Of a stretch of 64,000 nt of DNA, positions 57,072 to 64,000 are shown one piece after another. The translations under genes were made by a program, and so were the position numbers. The DNA is taken from contig NZ_CP180208.1 of assembly GCF_047553045.1 (NCBI RefSeq), positions 2,418,001-2,482,000 on the forward strand, read 5' to 3'. Position 1 is the stretch's first letter, and each line of letters begins with the position of its first letter. Under the pieces are notes generated by a model that did no database searches, had not been told where the DNA came from, and worked only from the letters and a program-made list of their open reading frames with translations. The DNA comes from Sphingomonas_L flavalba_A (lineage in GTDB: Bacteria; Pseudomonadota; Alphaproteobacteria; Sphingomonadales; Sphingomonadaceae).

Positions 57072-58109
57072 ATGTTTAACGCTTCCCGGTCCCTGTGTGC
57101 CGCTGCCGCGCTGCTGGGCGCCACGCCCCTTGCCGCCAACACCCCGCCCGCGATGCTGCCCGGCGTTCCGCTGGTCGGCCCCCTGCCCGACGATCCAGCC
57201 ACCCAGGCTCTCGATTTCGGTACCGACGCCACGCAACGCATGACGGTGCCGGTGACGATCGGCGGTGCCGGCCCCTATGACTTCATCGTCGACACCGGCG
57301 CGGAACGAACGGTCATCTCCTCCCAGCTCGCCCGCAAGCTGGGCCTGCGTGAAGGCGAAACCGCTCGCCTGCACAGCATGACTGAGGTCGGGTCCGTCCG
57401 CACGGTCATCATCCCCAGTCTGGAAATGACCCGGACGCGGGTGACCGATATCCAGGCCCCCGCGCTCGACGGCATCCATCTCGGCGCGGTCGGCCTGCTT
57501 GGGCTGGACAGCCTGAAGGCGCAGCGCGTGGTCATCGACTTCAAGCGCGGGCAGATGACCGTCTCCCCCGCCGAGCGCCGCCGCTCGCCCGCGAACGAGC
57601 CGGATGTCATCGTCGTCAGCGGCAAGAGCCGTTACGGCCAGCTGATCCTCGCCGATGCGCGGGTCGGGTCGACGCGGGTTCGGGTCATCGTCGACACCGG
57701 CGCCCAGATCAGCGTCGCCAACATGGCGCTGCGTCGCAAGCTGGCCGGCACCCGGCGCGACACCGGCATGACCCCGGTGGAACTGCTGAGCGTCACCGGA
57801 GGCCGGCTGGACGCGGGCACGATGATGATCAGGCAGATGCAAGTCGGCGACGTGACCTTCCGCAACCTGCCGATCGCGTTCGTCGACGCGCATCCATTCC
57901 GCAAATTCGGGCTGGCGGACACCCCGGCGCTGCTCCTCGGCATGGATGCGCTGCGCCTGTTCGACCGGGTGGCGGTGGACTTCACCAACCGCGAAGTGCG
58001 TTTCCTGATGCCGAGCGGCGCGGAACGCGGCGGCCCCGCAGCCCTTGCCACCAACACTGTCCACGGACGGGACAGTCCGCCAACCGGTCTTGCGGGCGGA
58101 TCGAAATAG
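57072..58109 (+). CDS. Exported protein with two retropepsin-like aspartic protease domains
   Basis: This 345-residue protein has a signal peptide (cleavage near PLAANTPP) and two tandem aspartyl-protease half-folds. Each holds a FIVDTGAERTVIS-type active motif: Asp74 in the first, and Asp208 in VIVDTGAQISVAN in the second. Each domain then has the hydrophobic-hydrophobic-Gly partner (GLLGLDSL and LLLGMDAL). The layout may let the two domains form one pepsin-like active site within a single chain. GGGAGAGG precedes the ATG. It is unrelated to the flanking repair genes. Confidence 0.88.
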   Translation: MFNASRSLCAAAALLGATPLAANTPPAMLPGVPLVGPLPDDPATQALDFGTDATQRMTVPVTIGGAGPYDFIVDTGAERTVISSQLARKLGLREGETARLHSMTEVGSVRTVIIPSLEMTRTRVTDIQAPALDGIHLGAVGLLGLDSLKAQRVVIDFKRGQMTVSPAERRRSPANEPDVIVVSGKSRYGQLILADARVGSTRVRVIVDTGAQISVANMALRRKLAGTRRDTGMTPVELLSVTGGRLDAGTMMIRQMQVGDVTFRNLPIAFVDAHPFRKFGLADTPALLLGMDALRLFDRVAVDFTNREVRFLMPSGAERGGPAALATNTVHGRDSPPTGLAGGSK

Positions 58110-58139
58110 GCTTTAACCTTCCCGCAAGGGGGGAGGATC

Positions 58140-59354
58140 ATGGCTCGTCGTCTATTCCGTTTTGCGCAACATGGCGCGGCTGCGGCGATGCTGGTCGCGC
58201 TCGGCGCCTGCTCAGGCCCTCTGCGCCCCTCGCAAGGCTCTGCGGACAGCTTCCATAACCAGTTGCTGGTGCTCGACAGCCATCTCGACACGCCGGTTCA
58301 TTTCGGACGGCCCGGCTGGAACATCGCCGACCGCCACAGCTTCACCGACGATCTGAGCCAGGTCGATCTGCCGCGGATGGTCGACGGCGGCCTCGACGGC
58401 GGCTTCTTCGTCATCTTCACCCCGCAAGGTCCGCTGACGTCGGATGCCTATACCAAGGCCCATATATTCGCGCTGAAACGGGCAAGCGAAATCCGCCAGG
58501 TGGTTCAGCGCCACCCCGGCGCGCTCGCCCTCGTCACCACCCCGGCGGAGGCGCGGCAGGCGGCCGCAGACGGGCGCCGCGTGGTGTTCCAGAGCATAGA
58601 GAACAGCTATCCGCTCGGCACCAGCACCGCCGCGCTGGAGGATTTCTACGACCGCGGCGTCCGCATGGCCAGCCCGGTCCATTCGCGCAACAACCAGTTC
58701 GCCGATTCGACGACCGACACGCCGCAGTGGCACGGCCTCAGCCCGCTCGGGCGCGAATGGGTGGCGGAGATGAACCGGCTCGGCATGGTCATCGATGCCA
58801 GCCATGCGTCCGACGCGGCGTTCGACCAGATGCTGGCTCTGTCCCGCGCCCCGATCATCCTGTCGCATTCCGGGCCGAAAGCGGTCTTCGACCATCCGCG
58901 CAACATCGACGATGCCCGCCTTACCGCGTTGGCCGCAAAAGGCGGCGTCATCCAGATCAACAGCGTCTTTCTGGCGCCGACCAACCAGTCTGCGGCCTGG
59001 CAGGCGCTGCTCGACGAACAGCGCAACCTGAACGCAATGACGCCAGCGGAGCAAAAGGCGCTGGCGCGCCGCACCGCCGCCGAGGAAAGCCGCGATCCTT
59101 ACATCACCGCAACATTCGAACTGTTCATGGCCAGCCTGCTACATACGCTGAAGCTTGTCGGCCCGGACCATGTCGGAATCGGGGCTGACTGGGACGGCGG
59201 CGGCGGTGTGCGAGGCATGGAGGATGTCGCTGCCCTGCCCCGAATCACCGAGCGGCTGAAAGCAGCCGGCTATTCCGACGCGGATATCGCCAAGATCTGG
59301 TCGGGCAATCTGCTGCGCGTCGTACAGGCCGCGCAGGACGCAGCCGCTCGCTGA
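58140..59354 (+). CDS. Membrane dipeptidase (peptidase M19), lipoprotein
   Basis: This zinc dipeptidase is related to renal dipeptidase. An N-terminal signal with lipobox LGAC places Cys24 as the lipidated residue. Metal motifs are DSHLDTP (His48, Asp50), the bridging glutamate in FQSIENSYPLG and histidines in VIDASHASD and ILSHSGPKAVF. Other family text is VGIGADWDGGGG. Length is 404 residues. GGAGG precedes the ATG. Substrates may be dipeptides from peptidoglycan or proteins; it follows the aspartic protease gene by 30 bp, and the two may act together. Confidence 0.93.
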   Translation: MARRLFRFAQHGAAAAMLVALGACSGPLRPSQGSADSFHNQLLVLDSHLDTPVHFGRPGWNIADRHSFTDDLSQVDLPRMVDGGLDGGFFVIFTPQGPLTSDAYTKAHIFALKRASEIRQVVQRHPGALALVTTPAEARQAAADGRRVVFQSIENSYPLGTSTAALEDFYDRGVRMASPVHSRNNQFADSTTDTPQWHGLSPLGREWVAEMNRLGMVIDASHASDAAFDQMLALSRAPIILSHSGPKAVFDHPRNIDDARLTALAAKGGVIQINSVFLAPTNQSAAWQALLDEQRNLNAMTPAEQKALARRTAAEESRDPYITATFELFMASLLHTLKLVGPDHVGIGADWDGGGGVRGMEDVAALPRITERLKAAGYSDADIAKIWSGNLLRVVQAAQDAAAR

Positions 59355-59449
59355 CCGCTTGCGGCGCCGCAGCGATCCGCACTAATGTCGACACACGGGC
59401 GGGCGCCTGGCCCGGTTCCGTCCACCCGAAACCGACCCTGGGCAGCGGC

Positions 59450-60112
59450 ATGGTTCCATTCTCATTTGCTGGCTATGCGCTGGCCGCGCTGCCGCAGGGC
59501 GCGCTGTTCTGGCCGGCGCGACGGGCGCTGCTCGTCGCCGACCTGCATCTGGAAAAGGCAAGCTGGTTCGCCCGTTTCGGCCAGATGCTGCCGCCCTATG
59601 ATTCGCTTGCCACACTGACCGGGCTGGACACGCTCACCCGCGCAACCGGTGCTGAGGAAATCTGGTGCCTTGGCGACAATTTTCACGACAGTGGCGGCGC
59701 CGAACGACTGCCGCCCGCCGCGCAGACACTGCTCGGCCGGCTGGCCGCGCGCACCCATTTCCACTGGATCACCGGCAACCATGACCCGGCGCTCACCGAC
59801 GGGCATGGCGGAACGGTGCTGGCCGAGGCGGTGGTCGACGGCCTCGTTCTCCGTCACGAAGCGGACCCGGCGGAACGCCGCCCGGAATTGTCCGGCCATT
59901 TCCATCCCCGGCTGCGGGTCAGTCGGCGGGGACGAGCAATCGCGCGGCGCTGCTTCGTCGCCACCGAGCGCAAGCTCATCCTGCCCGCCTTCGGCGCATT
60001 GACCGGCGGGCTGGACGCCGCGCACCCGGCGATCGCCCGCGCGGTCGGGGCACCAGCGGAGGCACTCGTCGCGCTCGACGACCGGATTCTGCGCTTTCCA
60101 CTCGCCGCATAA
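59450..60112 (+). CDS. pdeM: Ligase-associated DNA damage response endonuclease PdeM
   Basis: This calcineurin-like metallophosphoesterase belongs to the ligase-associated repair set. The 220-residue protein has the metal motifs VADLHLEKASWFAR, CLGDNFHDSGG, ITGNHDPAL and LSGHFHPRLRV. The helicase usually next to it lies 2.4 kb upstream, separated by the aspartic protease and dipeptidase genes. The first ATG has only a weak Shine-Dalgarno. Confidence 0.92.
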   Translation: MVPFSFAGYALAALPQGALFWPARRALLVADLHLEKASWFARFGQMLPPYDSLATLTGLDTLTRATGAEEIWCLGDNFHDSGGAERLPPAAQTLLGRLAARTHFHWITGNHDPALTDGHGGTVLAEAVVDGLVLRHEADPAERRPELSGHFHPRLRVSRRGRAIARRCFVATERKLILPAFGALTGGLDAAHPAIARAVGAPAEALVALDDRILRFPLAA

Positions 60113-60201
60113 ACGCCGGACATTAACCAAAAATCCACCATGCCCAGCCCAGGAAACCGGACGGTAAGGCGGGCTCCCGCCATGGTCGACGGGAAATTTC
60201 A

Positions 60202-62364
60202 ATGGTTTGCGTTTCAAGTTATTGGAAGACTGGGATTTGTTTGCTCGCGCTGTTGCCGATGCCGGCACTGGCGCAAGATGATGGCGAGATTGTCGTTACC
60301 GCCCAGAAGCGGGCCGAACGCGCAATCGACGTGCCCGGCGCGCTGACCGCGATCGACGGTGACAGGCTGGCCGCACTGGGCGTGGCCGGCACCCAGGACC
60401 TGGCGGCGCTTGCCCCGGGGCTGACCCTGGCCGGCACCAACCGCGCGGCATCCTCGCTGATCCTGCGCGGCATCACCACATCGTCGATGGCGGCGAGCGC
60501 CAGCGTCGGCGTCGTCGTCGACGGCATTCCGGCCGGGTCCAGCTCCACCTTCGCGCTGGGCGGCGCAGTGCCCCTCGACATCAATCCGTTCGATCTGGAA
60601 CGGGTCGAGGTGCTGCGTGGCCCGCAGGGCACGCTTTACGGCGCGAGCACGCTCGGCGGCCTGCTGTCCTACGTGACGAAGGCGCCCAGCCTGACCGCGA
60701 CCGACGGCGCCGTCGGCCTGTCGACGCAGGTTGCCGAAGGCGGCGGCTGGGGCTTTGCGGCGCGGGCGGCGATTTCGACGCCGATCGCGACCGACGTCGC
60801 CGGCATCCGCCTGTCCGGCTTCTACGACCGGCTGCCCGGCTACCTCGACAATTCGGTGCTGGGCGCGAAGAACGTCAACCGCAACAACAGCTATGGCGGC
60901 CGCGCCGCATTGCGCCTGAAGCCGGCGGAAACGCTGTCAGTGACGCTGGCGGCGCAGGCGCAGGTGCTCAATCGCCGGTCCAACGACGCGGTCCCCTACG
61001 ACTTCGCCACCAGGCGCCCGATTGCCGGCGAGCGCGATCAGGCGCTGCCCAATTTCGAGCCGTACCACCAGCGGTTCCGCCTGCTGTCCGCATTGGTCGA
61101 CTGGGATCTGGGCGGGGTGACACTGACCTCCCAGAGCAGCTGGCAGCGGATCCGTTCAGCGAACAACTACGATTACTCGCTGACCCCGCTCGGCATGGGC
61201 GTGATCTTGCTTGGCGGCGGCGCGATTGCCGGTGCACGGCTGCCCTTTTCCGCAACCACCCACAAATTCGTCCAGGAGGTCCGTCTGTCCTCTGCGGATG
61301 GTGGGCCGCTGCACTGGATGATCGGCGCGTTCCATACCGATGAGGACAGCTTCCTCGATCAGCGGGTCGTCGGTTACGGCGCCGATCTGAAACCGGCGCT
61401 CGATGCGCTGGTGTTCGCGGTGCCGACCAACCTGCGCGAGAACGCCGTGTTCGCCAACCTGTCCTACGCGCTGAGCGACCGTCTGACGATCGGCGGCGGC
61501 CTGCGCTACAGCGACAGCCGCCAGCGCTTCGCCGAGACGGTATCCGGGCCGATGGCGTCGGTGCTCGGCATCGAGGGCGCGTTCCCCGCCGTTCGGTCGT
61601 CCGAGGACGTGCTGACCTATTCCGCGTCGATCCAGTACCGCGTTGGCGACGATGCCAATATCTACGCGCGGGCGGCGAGCGGTTATCGGCCGGGCGGCCC
61701 CAACCTGGTGCTCCCGGGCATCGCGGAACGCTTCAAGGCGGACCGGCTCGACAATTACGAAGTCGGCTACAAGGCCCGCTTCGCCGACGGGCTTGGCAGC
61801 ATCGACATTGCCGCCTTCTACATCGACTACCGCGATATCCAGCTGACCGGCTCACTGGGCGGGCTACTGTATTTCACCAACGGCAAGAGCGCGACCAGCA
61901 AGGGCGTCGAGGCGTCGGCAAACTTCACCCCCACCCCCGGCCTGTCGCTGGCGGTGAACGCCGCCTACACCGACGCATCACTGAACGCGGCGGTGCCGGA
62001 GCTGGAAGCGCGCAAGGGCGAGCGGCTGCCGGCGACGCCACGCTTCGCCGGATCGGTCAACGCCGATTACCGCTGGGCGGCCGGCGACGGCATCGAAGCG
62101 TTCGGGCGGGCCGCCCTGCGCTATATAGGCCGGCGGCCGGTGTCGTTCGACGCGAGCACGACCAGCCCGCAGTTCATGATGAAGGCGGCGACGCTGGTCG
62201 ACCTGCGCGCCGGCATCGAGCAGGGCGGTTACGAGATCGCGCTGCAGGTGACCAACCTGTTCGACGCGCAGGCGCAGATGTACGGGACGACCACCTACGG
62301 CCACGCCAACATCAGCATCGCCCCGCCGCGCAGCTATGGCCTATCGGTGACGAAGCGGTTCTGA
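60202..62364 (+). CDS. TonB-dependent receptor
   Basis: The 720-residue outer membrane receptor has a signal peptide ending near MPALAQ, a TonB box (GEIVVTAQKRAERA), a plug domain (DLAALAPGLTLAG, VEVLRGPQGTLYGASTLGGLLSYVTKAP) and a barrel ending in YGLSVTKRF with terminal phenylalanine. The plug wording is the iron-siderophore/plant-compound receptor group (IacB/FyuA-like) common in sphingomonads. The ligand cannot be stated, and no Fur box was recognised in the AT-richer 89-bp leader. It is convergent with sdaA. Confidence 0.93.
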   Translation: MVCVSSYWKTGICLLALLPMPALAQDDGEIVVTAQKRAERAIDVPGALTAIDGDRLAALGVAGTQDLAALAPGLTLAGTNRAASSLILRGITTSSMAASASVGVVVDGIPAGSSSTFALGGAVPLDINPFDLERVEVLRGPQGTLYGASTLGGLLSYVTKAPSLTATDGAVGLSTQVAEGGGWGFAARAAISTPIATDVAGIRLSGFYDRLPGYLDNSVLGAKNVNRNNSYGGRAALRLKPAETLSVTLAAQAQVLNRRSNDAVPYDFATRRPIAGERDQALPNFEPYHQRFRLLSALVDWDLGGVTLTSQSSWQRIRSANNYDYSLTPLGMGVILLGGGAIAGARLPFSATTHKFVQEVRLSSADGGPLHWMIGAFHTDEDSFLDQRVVGYGADLKPALDALVFAVPTNLRENAVFANLSYALSDRLTIGGGLRYSDSRQRFAETVSGPMASVLGIEGAFPAVRSSEDVLTYSASIQYRVGDDANIYARAASGYRPGGPNLVLPGIAERFKADRLDNYEVGYKARFADGLGSIDIAAFYIDYRDIQLTGSLGGLLYFTNGKSATSKGVEASANFTPTPGLSLAVNAAYTDASLNAAVPELEARKGERLPATPRFAGSVNADYRWAAGDGIEAFGRAALRYIGRRPVSFDASTTSPQFMMKAATLVDLRAGIEQGGYEIALQVTNLFDAQAQMYGTTTYGHANISIAPPRSYGLSVTKRF

Positions 62365-62369
62365 GCGAG

Positions 62370-62400
62370 GGGGCCGGGTCGCAGCGGCGGCGCCGGCCCC
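62370..62400. terminator. Hairpin between convergent TonB receptor and sdaA
   Basis: GGGGCCGG (62370-62377) and CCGGCCCC (62393-62400) pair perfectly around a GC-rich loop in the 43-bp gap between two converging stop codons. There is no U tract. Confidence 0.55.
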
Positions 62401-62407
62401 GCCGCGA

Positions 62408-63781
62408 TCAGCATTCGACGACGTTGACCGCGAGGCCGCCGAGCGAGGTTTCCTTGTAGCGTTCGTTCATGTCGGCGCCGGTGCGACGCATCGTTTCGAT
62501 CACCTGATCGAGGCTGACGCGGTGGGTGCCATCGCCGAGCAGCGCCAGCCGCGCCGCCTCTATCGCCTTGATCGCGCCGACGGCGTTGCGTTCGATGCAC
62601 GGCACCTGCACCAGCCCGCCGACCGGATCGCAGGTCAGGCCCAAATTATGCTCCATGCCGATTTCGGCGGCATTTTCGATCTGGGCGTTGTTGCCGCCAA
62701 GTACCGCCGCCAACCCCGCCGCCGCCATCGAGCAGGCGACGCCAACTTCGCCCTGGCAACCAACTTCGGCACCGGAAATCGATGCGTTTTCCTTGAACAG
62801 CGCGCCGATCGCCGCGGCGGTCAGCAGGAAACGGACTGTCCCGTCGGCATTCGCACCGGGGACGAAGCGTTCGTAATAGCGCAGCACCGCAGGGACGATA
62901 CCGGCGGCGCCGTTGGTCGGCGCGGTGACCACCCGACCGCCGGCGGCATTCTCCTCATTGACCGCGAGCGCCCACAGGTTGACCCAGTCGACGACGGCCA
63001 GCGGATCGGACAGGGCGCGTTCCTGCCGGGCGAGCAGCTTGGCGTGGATTTCCGGCGCGCGGCGCCGCACCTTCAGCCCGCCGGGCAGGATGCCGCCGCT
63101 GCCGATGCCGCGGTCGATGCAGGCGGACATCGTCGCGGCGATCGCGGCCAGCCGTGCGCGCACCTCCGCCTCCGGCAGCGCGGCGGTTTCGTTGGCCAGC
63201 GCCATTTCGGCAATGGTCAGCCCGGCGGCCTCGGCGCGGGCGAGCAGTTCTTCGCCCGAACGATAGGGGTGGGGCACATCCCATAACAGCGTCGGCGCCG
63301 CGTTGGTCTTAATCTCCGCCTCGTCGATCACCGCGCCGCCGCCGACCGAATAGGAAACGGCCTCGGCCAGGGTCGCGCCACTCGCGTCAAGCGCGGTGAA
63401 GCGCATGCCATTGGAATGGAAAGACAGCCGCTCGCGCTGGTTGAAACGCAGATCCGCGGCCTCGTCGAACGCCACCGGATGCCGCCCGGCGACGTCCAGC
63501 CGCCCGGCCTGGCGGATCGCGGCGACGATCCGTTCCGCCTCGTCCGGGTCGATATTGCCGGGATGGCAACCGGACAGGCCGAGCAGAACGGCCCGGTCGG
63601 TGGCATGGCCCTTACCGGTCAACGCCAGCGATCCGTACAGGTCGGCGGTGACCCGCGCGACCGCGGACAGGCGATCGCCCAGCCCCTCGACGAAATCGGC
63701 GGCGGCGGTCATCGGCCCCATCGTGTGCGAACTCGAGGGGCCAATGCCGATCTTGAACAGGTCGAAAACGCTGTGCGGCAT
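62408..63781 (-). CDS. sdaA: L-serine ammonia-lyase (L-serine dehydratase)
   Basis: This iron-sulfur enzyme deaminates L-serine to pyruvate. The single-chain 457-residue protein starts SVFDLFKIGIGPSSSHTMGPM. It has the 4Fe-4S ligand region near VGCQGEVGVACSMAAAG and GLTCDPVGGLVQVPCIERN, and ASISGAEVGCQGE. Catalysis uses the cluster, with a C-terminal cysteine (VVEC) able to block the site in the resting state. It is convergent with the TonB receptor and is followed upstream by a CocE-type hydrolase on the same strand. Confidence 0.96.
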   Translation of the reverse strand: MPHSVFDLFKIGIGPSSSHTMGPMTAAADFVEGLGDRLSAVARVTADLYGSLALTGKGHATDRAVLLGLSGCHPGNIDPDEAERIVAAIRQAGRLDVAGRHPVAFDEAADLRFNQRERLSFHSNGMRFTALDASGATLAEAVSYSVGGGAVIDEAEIKTNAAPTLLWDVPHPYRSGEELLARAEAAGLTIAEMALANETAALPEAEVRARLAAIAATMSACIDRGIGSGGILPGGLKVRRRAPEIHAKLLARQERALSDPLAVVDWVNLWALAVNEENAAGGRVVTAPTNGAAGIVPAVLRYYERFVPGANADGTVRFLLTAAAIGALFKENASISGAEVGCQGEVGVACSMAAAGLAAVLGGNNAQIENAAEIGMEHNLGLTCDPVGGLVQVPCIERNAVGAIKAIEAARLALLGDGTHRVSLDQVIETMRRTGADMNERYKETSLGGLAVNVVEC

Positions 63782-63825
63782 AATATCCTTCTACGTCTGT
63801 TGACGCAGTTGGGAAATGCCGGCGC

Positions 63826-64000
63826 CTATTCCTCGACCACCGGCAACCACACCGCGCTGGCAGCAGCACCGGACCGTTCGATCGTGTGCGTCGCCTTCTT
63901 GTAGTCCTCCGGCTTGGCCAGGAAGATATTCTTCACATAGGTTTGCGGGTTGCGATCGTAGAGCGGGAACTGGGTCGACTGGATCTGAACCATGATCCGG
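63826..64000 (-). CDS. CocE/NonD-family hydrolase, C-terminal fragment (start outside window)
   Basis: The last 58 residues of a minus-strand gene are visible, ending with TAG at 63826. The fragment reads RIMVQIQSTQFPLYDRNPQT, followed by YVKNIFLAKPEDYKKATHTI and VWLPVVEE, the C-terminal jelly-roll end of CocE/NonD (X-Pro dipeptidyl-peptidase S15-like) hydrolases. These cleave esters or peptide bonds, usually in the periplasm. The catalytic part is outside the window. Confidence 0.75.
   Translation of the reverse strand, partial: RIMVQIQSTQFPLYDRNPQTYVKNIFLAKPEDYKKATHTIERSGAAASAVWLPVVEE

Overview
The window is 64 kb of GC-rich DNA, apparently from the chromosome of an alphaproteobacterium, most likely a member of the Sphingomonadales. 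The evidence is the cell-cycle regulator CtrA with its own TTAA-N7-TTAA box, the division-positioning ATPase MipZ, PhaR, a system I cytochrome c maturation cluster, several large TonB-dependent receptors, and dispersed palindromic repeats of the kind common in sphingomonad genomes (one inside ccmF, two between glnA and lpd). Gene density is very high. No stretch longer than about 265 bases lacks a gene, and no prophage, IS element, integrase or CRISPR array is visible.

Layout: 1-4.6 kb holds the edge of a TPR protein, ETF-ubiquinone oxidoreductase, a degenerate uracil-DNA-glycosylase-like protein and a lytic transglycosylase. 4.5-12.3 kb has a YbjN-like protein, a glyoxalase-fold protein, a radical SAM protein, an acyl-CoA ligase, DNA polymerase III alpha and a small orphan, with a striking 32-bp-stem hairpin upstream of dnaE. 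12.3-19.3 kb has kup and a translationally coupled ccmCDEFGHI operon (no ccmAB). 19.4-21.3 kb has a Leu/Val dehydrogenase, tRNA-His and a prolyl-4-hydroxylase-like oxygenase. 21.3-30 kb has an operon encoding a beta-helix lipoprotein and a TonB receptor, preceded by three 11-bp-phased Pho-box repeats, then MATE, dinB and phoD. 30-36 kb has a CinA-like protein, map, a quinohemoprotein alcohol dehydrogenase, and glnB-glnA behind a sigma-54-like promoter with two NtrC-like palindromes. 36-45 kb has lpd, pdhC, a stress protein, fRMsr, arfB, an RluA-type enzyme, wrbA, a pirin with divergent LysR regulator, and ctrA. 45-51.5 kb has phaR, a PhaC-like hydrolase, phaA, panC, mipZ, a J-domain protein and phosphomannomutase. 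51.5-60.1 kb has a GT-C-like membrane protein and a dispersed LHR/EXO/PDE repair set that lacks its usual ATP-dependent ligase. 60.2-64 kb has a second TonB receptor, L-serine dehydratase and the end of a CocE-type hydrolase.

The most promising lead is the Pho-box-preceded lipoprotein/TonB receptor operon about 2.7 kb from phoD. It looks like a phosphate-starvation outer-membrane acquisition system whose lipoprotein family I could not assign. All calls come from reading the sequence; no database search or folding program was run.
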